Shown piece by piece: positions 1-8,687 of a stretch of DNA of 64,000 nt (the stretch's first letter is position 1; each line of letters starts with the position of its first letter). Under the pieces are notes generated by a model, which had not been told where the DNA came from, ran no database searches, and saw nothing but the letters and a program-made list of their open reading frames with translations. Source of the stretch: Bacteroidota bacterium. Its GTDB lineage: Bacteria; Bacteroidota; Bacteroidia; Flavobacteriales_E; Vicingaceae. The DNA is taken from NCBI GenBank assembly GCA_013112545.1, contig JABFGJ010000003.1, positions 186,001-250,000 of the forward strand. Direction: 5' to 3'. The translations under genes and the position numbers were made by a program.

Positions 1-1177
1 GATTGCCGTTAATCGTTCCGCTATTCACTTTATCGTTTTCACTTTTATTTACTGGAATTGGCTCACCGGTAATCATCGATTCATCCACCGTAGTGCTGCC
101 TTCGGTAATCACACCATCCACCGGGATTTTATCACCAGGCTTCACTCGTAGTATGTCGTTTAGCCCAATCTCATCTATGGAAACTTTTTCTTCCACACCA
201 TCTTTCACTCGAATGGCTTTATTGGGAGCTAGTTTCAATAATTCTTTTATGGCAGAATTGGTTTTACTGTGAGCTCTAGCTTCCAGTAGCTGCCCCAATA
301 GTACTAGCGTAAGAATAACAGTTGCTGCCTCAAAATAAACGTGAACTGCTCCCGATTCTGTTTTAAACTGATCGGGGAAAAAATCAGGAAATAACATTCC
401 AAATATACTAAATAACCAGGCTGCACCTGCGCCAATACCAATTAAGGTAAACATATTAAGGTTCCATGTTTTGATGCTTTTGTAGGCACGTTCAAAGAAC
501 ATCCAAGTCGCATAAAATACCACAGGGATGGAAAGTCCAAATTGAATCCAGTTCCAATACTTCTGCTCCAACAAGGAATAGAGTGGATTATTGTGAATCA
601 TTTCACTCATAGCAACCAAGAATATGGGTAAGGTAAACGCAACAGCAATCCAAAACTTTCGCAGCAGTTTTTTGTAGGTTTTTTCTTCAGAGGAAAGGTC
701 CGCTTTTATGGGCACTAAGTCCATTCCACAGATTGGACAAGCTCCTGATTTGTCTTTAACAATTTCAGGATGCATGGGGCAAGTCCATTTCTCTTGATGG
801 ATGGAATTGAGGTTTTGCTCTTCTACTAAATCCATTCCGCAAACTGGACAGTCACCAGCTTTGTCGTATGTTTTGTCGCCTTCGCAGTGCATGGGGCAAT
901 AGAAGGTTCCATTTCCATTAACTTTCGGTTTGTCTTTTTTCTTTTCAGTAGAGTGGGGCTGTTCACCATGATTGTGAATGCTATAATTGCCACCATCATT
1001 TTTTAAAGCTTCTTGAAACTTTTCAATGGGAATATGTACATCCATTTCAATGCTAGCTTCGGCTTTTTCTAAATTTACAGCAGCAGAAGAAACTCCTTCT
1101 ACATTTGAAAGTATGCTTTCTACATGACTTCTACAACCATTGCAGGTCATTCCGTGTATGCTATATGTGTGTATCAT
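1..1177 (-). CDS. Copper/heavy-metal P-type ATPase, N-terminal part (cut by window edge)
   Basis: About 392 residues are visible; the rest lies beyond base 1. The protein begins with a heavy-metal-associated domain carrying GMTCNGC (residues 9-15). Two short CPMH...CPxCGMDL modules follow (about residues 75-140), the heavy-metal-binding type found in front of copper ATPases. Then come several membrane segments and the start of the actuator domain with the TGEP motif. In this family such proteins use ATP to export Cu(I) across the inner membrane; copper specificity is inferred from the CxxC domain, the CPMH modules and the MbnP/MbnH neighbours. The catalytic DKTG and the intramembrane CPC motif are outside the window. 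The ATG at 1177 was chosen because the HMA domain starts directly after it. It is the last visible gene of a leftward cluster, 117 bp after the AraC-type regulator. Confidence 0.93.
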   Translation of the reverse strand, partial: MIHTYSIHGMTCNGCRSHVESILSNVEGVSSAAVNLEKAEASIEMDVHIPIEKFQEALKNDGGNYSIHNHGEQPHSTEKKKDKPKVNGNGTFYCPMHCEGDKTYDKAGDCPVCGMDLVEEQNLNSIHQEKWTCPMHPEIVKDKSGACPICGMDLVPIKADLSSEEKTYKKLLRKFWIAVAFTLPIFLVAMSEMIHNNPLYSLLEQKYWNWIQFGLSIPVVFYATWMFFERAYKSIKTWNLNMFTLIGIGAGAAWLFSIFGMLFPDFFPDQFKTESGAVHVYFEAATVILTLVLLGQLLEARAHSKTNSAIKELLKLAPNKAIRVKDGVEEKVSIDEIGLNDILRVKPGDKIPVDGVITEGSTTVDESMITGEPIPVNKSENDKVNSGTINGN

Positions 1178-1294
1178 GCTGCTAAGTTCGGTTTAAGAAA
1201 TTACAAACTACTTATACTATTTTGATAAGAGTTTATAAGATTATATAAGATAGCTTAATTTTTATTATGAAACATCAGCTTTATCTAAGAAGTC

Positions 1295-1861
1295 TTATAT
1301 GTTGTCAAGGTGTTGAAAATTATAATGCTCTAATTTTTTAAACTCTGATGGGGTCATTCCTGTCTCTTTTTTAAACTGGGTAGAGAGATAGGCAGAGCTG
1401 CTGTATTTCATTTCAAAAGCAATTTCTTCTATTGTTTTTTCATCGTTGAATAGCAGTTTTTTAATTTTTTCTATCTTTTGTTTGGTGATGTATCGTTCAA
1501 TAGTGTTTTTTTCAATTTCCGAAAACAAACGACTCAAATAATTATATGGGTGTTTTGTTTTTTCTGCTAGATAATCAGAATAGTTAATCTTTAAATCATC
1601 TTTATTGTAATGAATTTGCTGAATGATTAAGTTTTTTATCTGTGCGATTAATACAGCATTATCCGATTCAAGTAATTCAAAACCCACTTTGTTTAAAGCC
1701 AATTCCAGTTCTCTTTTTTTAGTTGGAGATAGTTCACCGTTCATGCTAACTTTTCCTAATTCTACCGATGAAAATGGAATGTTTAAGTCTTCTAAAATAG
1801 TTTGCACCGACATAATACATCGAGGACAAACCATACTTTTTATGTGAATTTGATGTTTCAT
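1295..1861 (-). CDS. AraC-family regulator with N-terminal HMA-like metal-binding segment
   Basis: The C-terminal half (about residues 85-185) is an AraC/XylS double helix-turn-helix domain, with the typical ending SSAYLSTQFKKETGMTPSEFK. The first 70 residues resemble a heavy-metal-associated ferredoxin fold with CPRC at residues 12-15. This suggests a regulator that senses a thiophilic metal, most likely copper, through its own CxxC. I start it at the ATG giving MKHQIHIKSMVC; a longer frame would run into the upstream di-haem gene, whose stop codon ends only 1 bp before this ATG. It sits between the MbnP/MbnH genes and the copper ATPase, so control of this cluster is the natural inference. 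The effector and operator are not visible. Confidence 0.88.
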   Translation of the reverse strand: MKHQIHIKSMVCPRCIMSVQTILEDLNIPFSSVELGKVSMNGELSPTKKRELELALNKVGFELLESDNAVLIAQIKNLIIQQIHYNKDDLKINYSDYLAEKTKHPYNYLSRLFSEIEKNTIERYITKQKIEKIKKLLFNDEKTIEEIAFEMKYSSSAYLSTQFKKETGMTPSEFKKLEHYNFQHLDNI

Positions 1862-1862
1862 A

Positions 1863-2894
1863 CTAATCTTTCTTTTTCCATCTATGGTCATTCACAAACT
1901 CATGGTCTGTTAAACTAATTAAAAAGGCTCTTAGTTCACTTTTCTCGGCTTCAGTTAGGTTTAAAGGCTTTACTAAATTGCTTTTATTGCGGTGGTTCTC
2001 GCCACCATCATTGTAATGTTCTATGACTTCTTCCAAAGTAGTAAAGCGGCCATCGTGCATGTATGGAGCAGTTAAGCTAACATTGCGCAGTGAAGGAACT
2101 TTAAAGAGTGATTCGTCAGCAGGATCATTGGTGAAGCGCTGCCGCCCATTGTCTGCATATACTGAATCTAAGCCATTGTTCTCAAAGCTGTAATTGGTGA
2201 AATTAAACCCTCCATGACAAGAAGAGCAATTCGTTTTGCTGCTAAAAAATAAATTCATTCCATTTTTTTCTAAACCGTCTAAAGCAGAATGATTACCTTG
2301 AAACGAATATTGATCGTACTTACTATTTCCGCTAATTATGGTTCTTTGGAAATTTGCCAAAGCTCTTGTTATTACAAATCCATCTGGCGCTCGATTATAT
2401 GCTTCCCAACTCATGGCTACATAGCTAGTATCTAATTGTAATTCAGCAGCAATATCCACAATGTTGTGGTTAAACTCATTGTGTTCTTGTATGGGAACTA
2501 AAACCTGCATTTCTAGGGATGGTACACTTCCTTCCCTTAATAAATAAGGATGATAACCAACGTTTGCCAATGAAGGTGCATTGCGTACTCCTGGTCGATT
2601 AAATGCTCCGGGGCTCAATGCGCGATTGTCAGCAAAGGATAAAGTGGGTTTGTGGCAGCTAGCACAACTAATGCTTTTATCAATGGCTAAAACTTTATCA
2701 TAAAAAAGTCTTTTGCCTAATTCCCATCGAGCTTTGGTCAATTCATTTCCAGCTGGCATAATCATGTCAGGAAATCCTACTGGGATTTGTAATAGTTCTT
2801 CTTCTTGTGATGTAACTGGGATTAAATCTCCATATTTTTCTTTTTTACAAGCAACAAATCCAAAAATCAACAAGATATAGATAAGGCTTTTCAC
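1863..2894 (-). CDS. Di-haem cytochrome c peroxidase / MauG-MbnH family lipoprotein (second of two)
   Basis: 343 residues with a lipoprotein signal (GFVAC, Cys16) and two haem c motifs, CASCH at 77-81 and CSSCH at 223-227. This is the layout of bacterial cytochrome c peroxidase, MauG and MbnH. A conserved PYMHDGRFTTLEEV stretch near the C-terminus is typical of the family. Members either reduce peroxide or, as MauG and MbnH, use a high-valent di-haem state to modify tryptophan on a partner protein. It overlaps the upstream paralogue by 4 bp, and both follow an MbnP-like gene, so MbnH-type action on that protein is favoured over simple peroxide removal. It would act in the periplasm, anchored by lipid. 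Confidence 0.9.
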   Translation of the reverse strand: MKSLIYILLIFGFVACKKEKYGDLIPVTSQEEELLQIPVGFPDMIMPAGNELTKARWELGKRLFYDKVLAIDKSISCASCHKPTLSFADNRALSPGAFNRPGVRNAPSLANVGYHPYLLREGSVPSLEMQVLVPIQEHNEFNHNIVDIAAELQLDTSYVAMSWEAYNRAPDGFVITRALANFQRTIISGNSKYDQYSFQGNHSALDGLEKNGMNLFFSSKTNCSSCHGGFNFTNYSFENNGLDSVYADNGRQRFTNDPADESLFKVPSLRNVSLTAPYMHDGRFTTLEEVIEHYNDGGENHRNKSNLVKPLNLTEAEKSELRAFLISLTDHEFVNDHRWKKKD

Positions 2895-4003
2895 GGCTTA
2901 AATGGGTCACTAAATTCAGGGTTTGTTAACATTACTTCATCCGTTAAGGTTTTAAGAAACGCGACTAAATCTCTCTTGTCTTCATTCGATAACAAAAGTC
3001 CTCCATTATTTAAAGGATAAACCAAAGTTGGGTCAATGGTAGATGAGTTTTTTAGACCAGTATTGTAATGATCAACCACTTCTTCTAAGGTGTTAAATCT
3101 TCCGTCGTGCATGTATGGCTGAGTTACTTCAACATTTCGAAGTGAAGGAACTTTGAACTTACCTTTATCAGAAGCATTGTTTGTAACAGCCATTCTACCA
3201 TTGTCTTGCATTTCTGCATCGCTGTCTAGCGCATTGTTTAGGTATTTATCATTTTCAAAGTTTCTACCAGAGTGGCAATGCTGACAGTCGGCTCCAGATA
3301 GATTTGGAAAACTGGGATTGTATTCAGCAATAAACAAATAAAGACCTCTTTCCTCATTGCTATCTAGCGTTGCTGTACCTCTTAAATAGCGATCGTATTT
3401 ACTTTCAACAGAAACTATGGTATTCATAAACTGTTCCATGGCTAATGCCATTTTCGCTGGATTAATTTCAGATGAACCAAAAGCCCTCATAAATTGATCT
3501 TTATACATTGGGTCAGCATTGAGTTTAGCAACGACGTTCTCAAGACTTTCATCCATTTCTAAAGAATCTTGTATCGGTTTTAATGATTGATCTCTTAGTA
3601 AATGAGCTCTTCCATCCCAAAAGAATTCATTTGTATTCCAAGCCATGTTGAAAACTGCCATTGCTTGACGATTTCCTGTTTTTCCTCGAACTCCTATAGA
3701 CAATAAACTAGTGTCTGAAAATGCGTGTTCTTGTCGGTGGCAGCTGGCACAAGACATACTTCCATCTTTAGATAAGCGCTTTTCGTAAAACAACATACGT
3801 CCTAATTTGACCCCTTGTACAGTTAGTTGGTTGTCAAGCGCAATTTGAGGTTGCTCAAAATCTCCCACGTTTAAGTGATATGCAGTACCGTCGTATTGTA
3901 CACCGTTTACATTTGTTTCAGCTTCTTCATCTTTATTACATGCCTGAAAAGCTACGCAAGCCAAAACAAACAATGCTGAAATTTTTATTTTTTTATAGTT
4001 CAT
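2891..4003 (-). CDS. Di-haem MbnH/MauG-type lipoprotein (first of two)
   Basis: 370 residues with a lipobox (FQAC, Cys22) and haem motifs CASCH at 85-89 and CQHCH at 240-244, plus the family ending PYMHDGRFNTLEEVVDHYN. It lies 11 bp downstream of the MbnP-like gene and overlaps the next di-haem gene by 4 bp, so all three are almost certainly co-translated. MbnH is known to oxidise a tryptophan of MbnP to kynurenine to complete a copper site; this gene is the better candidate for that role because it directly follows mbnP. Cytochrome c peroxidase activity cannot be ruled out from sequence alone. The two paralogues differ clearly, for example in the spacer between the haem motifs, so this is not a recent duplication. 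Confidence 0.9.
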   Translation of the reverse strand: MNYKKIKISALFVLACVAFQACNKDEEAETNVNGVQYDGTAYHLNVGDFEQPQIALDNQLTVQGVKLGRMLFYEKRLSKDGSMSCASCHRQEHAFSDTSLLSIGVRGKTGNRQAMAVFNMAWNTNEFFWDGRAHLLRDQSLKPIQDSLEMDESLENVVAKLNADPMYKDQFMRAFGSSEINPAKMALAMEQFMNTIVSVESKYDRYLRGTATLDSNEERGLYLFIAEYNPSFPNLSGADCQHCHSGRNFENDKYLNNALDSDAEMQDNGRMAVTNNASDKGKFKVPSLRNVEVTQPYMHDGRFNTLEEVVDHYNTGLKNSSTIDPTLVYPLNNGGLLLSNEDKRDLVAFLKTLTDEVMLTNPEFSDPFKP

Positions 4004-4014
4004 AATAGTTGAAT

Positions 4015-4968
4015 TTAGTGAATGATTACTTTCTCGCTCGAAACTAAAACGCTATTATTATAAATGTTTAGAAAAAAGATGCCTTTATCTTTGATTATTA
4101 ACTGCTTGTTGTTTGCCGTTAATTCACCTTGTTGAATTTCTTTTCCAACAAGATCAAGAATGGTATATGTCATGTCTTCATTTACCTTATTTAAAAGGAT
4201 GTTGATTTCTCCATTGCTTGGATTTGGATAAATTGCCATTGAAGTTAATTTATCATTTTCGTGAATTCCTATAGTTGAAAGTGAGAAAACACCTGTTTGG
4301 AAATTTGAAAGTAAGGTTGCAGCTTCTCCAGTTTCTCCATGATTTAGCAAATTGCTATTAACGGTAATTCCTGCCAATGCTTGAGTATAATCTGCATTCA
4401 GTTCTACGATTAAAATACCATTTTGTAATGAGCCTGTGGTTGAGATATTTTGAGTGAAATAATTTCGATTGCCTAAAGCATGAATTTGAAACATTTCATT
4501 CAGGCTAGCTCCAGTATTTCCTTCTAAAGCTACAAAGCGATAACCAGCAGACCAACCCCAATGCATAGAAGGTGACTTTGGTCCTAGTGGATGAGTTGCT
4601 GGATATAAATTTGGGTCTTCATTATTTTTTGGACTTTCAACTCCAATGCCAAAAGATATACTTTCTAAGTTAGTAATGTTATAAGAGCCTAAATTTACGC
4701 TTGTTGGGGAAGATGCGTCAACCAAAATATACGAATCTGGAACGCTTGTAACAGTTCCGCCATCATGTATAAGCTTGATTTCAGAAATGTAGTATTCAAG
4801 CCGAGTAACAGTAAATGAATTATCAAGATTATTTGTTGTAGCTTGGTTAAAAGCAAAAGCTGAAGTCCCAAGTTTGTGATTGATTTTGAATGTAACATGC
4901 TGTTGTGAAAACAAAGAAGTTGATATAAGAATACAGCAAGTGATAAAAAATGAATATAAATTTTTCAT
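4015..4968 (-). CDS. MbnP-family copper-binding protein with T9SS sorting tail
   Basis: 317 residues. A signal peptide (to about residue 21, ending SLFSQQ) is followed by an MbnP-type beta domain starting VTFKINHKLG. It carries the family hallmark MHWGWSAGYRFVALEG at 135-150, with His136, Trp137 and Trp139. In characterised MbnP a tryptophan is converted by MbnH to kynurenine and helps bind Cu(I). The last 80 or so residues (YPNPSNGEINI ... ending VSSEKVIIH) are a type IX secretion C-terminal sorting domain, so the protein is expected on the cell surface or outside the cell rather than in the periplasm. That is notable, because both di-haem partners have lipoprotein signals. It heads the copper cluster; a promoter should lie between 4969 and 5049 but no clear TAnnTTTG was found. 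Confidence 0.9.
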   Translation of the reverse strand: MKNLYSFFITCCILISTSLFSQQHVTFKINHKLGTSAFAFNQATTNNLDNSFTVTRLEYYISEIKLIHDGGTVTSVPDSYILVDASSPTSVNLGSYNITNLESISFGIGVESPKNNEDPNLYPATHPLGPKSPSMHWGWSAGYRFVALEGNTGASLNEMFQIHALGNRNYFTQNISTTGSLQNGILIVELNADYTQALAGITVNSNLLNHGETGEAATLLSNFQTGVFSLSTIGIHENDKLTSMAIYPNPSNGEINILLNKVNEDMTYTILDLVGKEIQQGELTANNKQLIIKDKGIFFLNIYNNSVLVSSEKVIIH

Positions 4969-5049
4969 AATTTTTAATTTAATGAGTTAGAAGAATATAT
5001 AGATGCCAAATGTTTTACCTATTGAATTTTAGGTAAATATAATGAAAGT

Positions 5050-5442
5050 CTAAAGTAAAAAAGATTGATTGAGAATGGGTATCTCATAATCAATCAGAGG
5101 GGGAGAGTAGATTTCTAATTGAATTAATGGTCTGTTGCTAGAGAAAATAAGTTTGATTGGAAAACTCAATTTTGCAACTAGAACATCTATTTTTTTAACT
5201 ACTAAAGTTTTTATATTCTTAGAAAAATGATAGTCCTCACCATCAATGAGTAAACTAGAATCAGCACAACAGGGCATAACATCTAGTTCACAATTGCTCT
5301 CTAAAGCCATTGAGCAAGACTCTGCTTTTCCAAAAAGCACTAAGTCGATTAACTGAGAACCACAGTAATGTGCACTTAAGCTATAGTTAATTGAGCTAAT
5401 CAGAACAAGTAAAGACAACAAAAAGGCAATAAGCTTATTCAT
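5050..5442 (-). CDS. Small cysteine-rich HYC/CC protein (HYC_CC_PP-type)
   Basis: 130 residues from the ATG at 5442. A hydrophobic N-terminus (residues 3-20) is followed by HYC at 25-27, then SC at 42-43, Cys51 and the pair CC at 58-59. The C-terminal half is beta-rich with a double proline (SPPLIDYE). The pattern HYC ... C ... CC ... PP fits a family widespread in Bacteroidota, often near metal or TonB genes; its function is not established as far as I know. The cysteine and histidine pattern and the position directly upstream of the MbnP cluster suggest copper handling, but that is inference. A longer frame from 5469 exists, but the signal-like segment starts at 5442. Confidence 0.75.
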   Translation of the reverse strand: MNKLIAFLLSLLVLISSINYSLSAHYCGSQLIDLVLFGKAESCSMALESNCELDVMPCCADSSLLIDGEDYHFSKNIKTLVVKKIDVLVAKLSFPIKLIFSSNRPLIQLEIYSPPLIDYEIPILNQSFLL

Positions 5443-5507
5443 ATTATCAAAGATAATGCTTTTAATCAATTCTCAAAAAATACAAAGAATTTTTAAATGA
5501 GCATTAA

Positions 5508-6314
5508 TTAACAATTTTGACTTTCAATACTTACTTTAAACGAATGTTTAGGTTGAATGGGGCTTTGGAATGCTGTTGTATCGAATTTACCTCGAATAAA
5601 AACTGCGCACATGGTATTTGAAACATGGTAGAGGTTGCCCTTAAACTTAGTAGGAATCCCATCTAGAATTCCCGCAAACACTTCTGGTCTTATCTTTTCT
5701 GGGGAATATGCATAGTCATGCCATACAACGATAGAGTTTTCGTGAATTAAATGTTCAAACACTTTTTTAGTGTCGTTTTTAACATAGTCATAATGGTGAT
5801 TACCATCAATGAAAATTAAATCAAACTTTTTATTAATCGCCTCAAAATCATAATGTAATGAGTTGCCATGCAAATGCCTTATGTTTTTCTTGCCTTTTGA
5901 AAAGAAACCATGCAAATCGGCATAGCTTTCACTTAAGCCAAGTGCTAAAATTTCTTCTTTTGGCAAGTTTAGTGTATAACATTCTTCTGCGGTTTCGGAT
6001 ACATTTACAACACTTTCACCTCTCCAAGTACCAATCTCAAAATAGCTACATTTCTCAAATCGTCTGCTTAAAATTTTTAAAAGGGCAATGTCTGTTGGCA
6101 GGGAACCCCCATCTAAAAAAGCAAAGGAATGAAGGGTTTCATCAAAGCCATTGTTTAAGCTATTGATGTTTAAGACAGCCAATTCACTTTGATTTTTGTG
6201 ATTTTTAGCAATGTATTTGCGCCAAATGGAATCGTCATTTAGCACATGGTTTAACAGCCATGGATTTTTGAGCAAGGCTAATATCCCCTTAATTGTTTTT
6301 ACAATCTTTTTCAT
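5508..6314 (-). CDS. Class I SAM-dependent methyltransferase (Methyltransf_24-like)
   Basis: 268 residues. The central part shows a Rossmann methyltransferase pattern: YFEIGTWRGES (motif I, about residues 91-101), then KFDLIFIDGNHHYDYVKND, where the FIDGNH motif is characteristic of Methyltransf_24/TylF-like enzymes with an acidic metal or SAM-contact residue. The N-terminal 60 residues carry no domain I recognise. The substrate is unknown; such enzymes act on sugars, lipids or small molecules. It stands alone, between the HYC protein and tRNA-Lys, on the same strand as the copper genes but 65 bp from them, so a shared function is not implied. Confidence 0.8.
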   Translation of the reverse strand: MKKIVKTIKGILALLKNPWLLNHVLNDDSIWRKYIAKNHKNQSELAVLNINSLNNGFDETLHSFAFLDGGSLPTDIALLKILSRRFEKCSYFEIGTWRGESVVNVSETAEECYTLNLPKEEILALGLSESYADLHGFFSKGKKNIRHLHGNSLHYDFEAINKKFDLIFIDGNHHYDYVKNDTKKVFEHLIHENSIVVWHDYAYSPEKIRPEVFAGILDGIPTKFKGNLYHVSNTMCAVFIRGKFDTTAFQSPIQPKHSFKVSIESQNC

Positions 6315-6430
6315 TTGATGTGATAGTTGCTATAACTCATTTTGTTCTCGTTCTAAGTATTTAAAATGCTTTAATTTTCGATTTAGAAATAGGTAAAACA
6401 AGGCTGTAAGATAATTAATGTTTTTAAACA

Positions 6431-6463
6431 AAAAATCCCCACTTAAAAAGTGAGGATTTTTTT
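6431..6463 (-). terminator. Rho-independent terminator after tRNA-Lys, usable in both directions
   Basis: The arms AATCCCCACTT (6434-6444) and AAGTGAGGATT (6448-6458) pair with one mismatch around an AAA loop. A-tracts and T-tracts lie on either side. It sits 1 bp beyond the tRNA 3' end on the minus strand. Confidence 0.8.
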
Positions 6464-6464
6464 G

Positions 6465-6537
6465 TGACTTGTCTGGGGTTCGAACCCAGGACCCCATCCT
6501 TAAAAGGGATGTGCTCTGCCAGCTGAGCTAACAAGTC
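6465..6537 (-). tRNA. tRNA-Lys (anticodon TTT)
   Basis: On the minus strand the acceptor arm GACTTGT pairs perfectly with ACAAGTC. The D arm is GCTC...GAGC. The anticodon arm CATCC-CTTTTAA-GGATG gives anticodon TTT, and the T arm is CTGGG-TTCGAAC-CCCAG. The discriminator is A (complement of 6465). CCA is not encoded. Lysine specificity follows from the anticodon and the A73 discriminator. Confidence 0.97.
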
Positions 6538-6647
6538 GTCCGTAAAATTCGGACTGCAAATATAGAAGAACTCCTGACAATGACAAGGCAATTTTTTTAC
6601 TTTTTTTCTATTTTTTTTCGAGGGTAAATAAGTTATTGAAAACCAAT

Positions 6648-7808
6648 TTATTTTATGATTTTAGAGCGTTCAAATTTGGCATTTCTATCAAACAAATACC
6701 GGTAAGTAACCAATGTTCTCAATCTTTTTGCACCTAAATTTTCGATAACATGAAGCATCTTGGGATTAAAATCTCCAATCCAAGTGATCACTACATCTTC
6801 ATATTTGTTTTTTCGATTGACGATTGTTTTGCATTCATCGAAAATGGCTCCCTCTAATCCCTTGCCCTGAAAGTCTGGGTCAATTCCGAAAGCCAAACCA
6901 AAAAATGTGGTGCATGTTCCTTTCCATTTATGATACACAAATTTCAATTTTCCCCACCAATTCAGATTCCCTTTTACATATTTAAAGATTTGATTGATTT
7001 CTGGCAATGCAATAAAGAATCCTACTGGACGTCCATCGTGATAGGCAAATAATATCAAATCTTCATCGAGTATGGGTTTTATGGTTTTCAAAATAGTCAT
7101 GGCTTGTCTTTGCTCCATGCCTGCAAATCCTTCGTGTTTTACCCAAGCTCGATTATAAACTGTTCTAAAATCCTCAGCGTATTTTTCTAAGTTGTTCTTT
7201 TTAATGGTTTCAAAAGAAAATCGTTTGTCTTTTCTAATTCTTTCCGATTTTTCTTTTAATAAAGGAATCAACTCGTCAGTGGTGCTACGATGATAAATGT
7301 ATTGTTCGTAGAAAATTTTGAAACCATAATTTTCAAAAAAAGGAACGTAATATTCCGGATTGTAATTTTGATTGTAATAAGGAGGATATTTAAAATTTTG
7401 AGTTATTAGCCCCCAAAATTTATCTTTTTCACCAAAGTTAATTGGGCCATCCATACCTTGCATTCCTTTGTCTGCAAGCCATTTTTTAGCAAAATCAAAT
7501 AATTCAAAAGCAGCTTTTTCATTGTTTATACATTCAAAAAAACCAATGCCACCCATGGGAGTGTTCGTTTTTTTATTGGCCTTTGTGTTGATAAAAGCTG
7601 CTATTCGGCCAATAATTTTTCCATCTTTTTCTAAAATCCAACGAATGGCCTCACCATGCCTGAAGTATTTATTTTTATTAGGATTAAAAACCTTTTCAAC
7701 ATCTTGTTTTAAATGAGGCACCCAATGCGGATCATTCTTATAAATGTCAAATGGTAATTGATGAAATTGCTCTATCCTTTTTTGACTATCAACTGCTACA
7801 ATTGGCAT
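6648..7808 (-). CDS. GNAT-superfamily acetyltransferase-like protein
   Basis: 386 residues, conserved-looking and soluble, with no signal peptide. The N-terminal half contains a GNAT-like stretch (about residues 55-125: EAIRWILEKDGKIIGRIAAFINTK). The C-terminal half has a second one with FGIDPDFQGKGLEGAIFDEC (about residues 308-327), resembling the acetyl-CoA loop Q/RxxGxG. Two degenerate GNAT folds in one chain is therefore likely. Related proteins in Bacteroidota are usually annotated only as N-acetyltransferase; I do not know the substrate. The gene is divergent from the SDR gene with a 72-bp shared upstream region. Confidence 0.72.
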   Translation of the reverse strand: MPIVAVDSQKRIEQFHQLPFDIYKNDPHWVPHLKQDVEKVFNPNKNKYFRHGEAIRWILEKDGKIIGRIAAFINTKANKKTNTPMGGIGFFECINNEKAAFELFDFAKKWLADKGMQGMDGPINFGEKDKFWGLITQNFKYPPYYNQNYNPEYYVPFFENYGFKIFYEQYIYHRSTTDELIPLLKEKSERIRKDKRFSFETIKKNNLEKYAEDFRTVYNRAWVKHEGFAGMEQRQAMTILKTIKPILDEDLILFAYHDGRPVGFFIALPEINQIFKYVKGNLNWWGKLKFVYHKWKGTCTTFFGLAFGIDPDFQGKGLEGAIFDECKTIVNRKNKYEDVVITWIGDFNPKMLHVIENLGAKRLRTLVTYRYLFDRNAKFERSKIIK

Positions 7809-7880
7809 GCTTCTATTAATTTTGGAAATCTAATACACAAAACTAACAATTACCCTTTATCTTTGACATGAGTTTTATAA

Positions 7881-8687
7881 ATGAAAAATAAGGTTATCGT
7901 CATTACAGGTGCTTCATCCGGAATCGGAAAAGCAACCGCACTTCAGTTTGCTAAAGAAGGGTCTAAAATAATTATAGCTGCCCGCACTTTAGATAAGTTG
8001 GATGAAACTAAGCAAGAGATTATCAATCTTGGAGCTGAGGTATTTTCAATTAAAGCAGATGTAGCTATTGAAGAAGATTGCAAGCGATTAATTGATCAAA
8101 CAATTGTTCACTTCGGAAAAATTGATGTTTTAATTAACAATGCCGGTATATCAATGCGTGCATTATTTAATGAAACTGATTTGTCGGTTATTAAGAATGT
8201 GATGGATGTAAATTTTTGGGGTACAGTTTATTGTACTAAATACGCCTTGCCATCTATACTTGAAAATAAAGGTTCTGTTGTTGGAGTTTCTTCCATTGCA
8301 GGCTTTGTTGGTCTGCCAGCTAGAACAGGTTATTCTGCTTCTAAATTTGCCATGCACGGATTTTTAAATGCTTTGAGAAATGAAAACTTGGAGAATGATT
8401 TACATGTGTTGATTGCCTGTCCTGGATTTACTGCATCTAATATTCGGAATACGGCTCTAAAAGCCGATGGAAGTAAGCAAGGTGAATCACCAAGGGAAGA
8501 AGAAAAAATGATGAGTGCCAATGAGGTTTCTGAGCATATTTATTCAGCAGTAGTTCATCGTAAAGAACAAATAGTGCTGAGCAGCGAAGGAAAATTAGCT
8601 CATTTACTAAGCAAGTTTATGCCAAAAACTATAAACAAAGCTATATTTTACAAATTAAAAAAAGAACCCAATTCACCAATAAAGTAA
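7881..8687 (+). CDS. Short-chain dehydrogenase/reductase (SDR)
   Basis: 268 residues with the classical SDR plan: TGASSGIG (9-16) for NAD(P) binding, an NNAG motif (86-89), catalytic Ser in VGVSSIAG (137/138), Tyr151 and Lys155 in YSASK. An acid or arginine-type cofactor choice cannot be fixed with confidence, although AART at 33-36 favours NADPH. The substrate is unknown. A TAnnTTTG element (TATCTTTG, 7858-7865) lies 15 bp before the start. The stop codon directly abuts the aroK start, so the two genes are co-transcribed; that says nothing certain about a common pathway. Confidence 0.9.
   Translation: MKNKVIVITGASSGIGKATALQFAKEGSKIIIAARTLDKLDETKQEIINLGAEVFSIKADVAIEEDCKRLIDQTIVHFGKIDVLINNAGISMRALFNETDLSVIKNVMDVNFWGTVYCTKYALPSILENKGSVVGVSSIAGFVGLPARTGYSASKFAMHGFLNALRNENLENDLHVLIACPGFTASNIRNTALKADGSKQGESPREEEKMMSANEVSEHIYSAVVHRKEQIVLSSEGKLAHLLSKFMPKTINKAIFYKLKKEPNSPIK

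Noticed and set aside
3-272. 89-codon plus-strand frame at the window start
   Set aside because: It is antisense to the actuator region of the copper ATPase, which has clear motifs.
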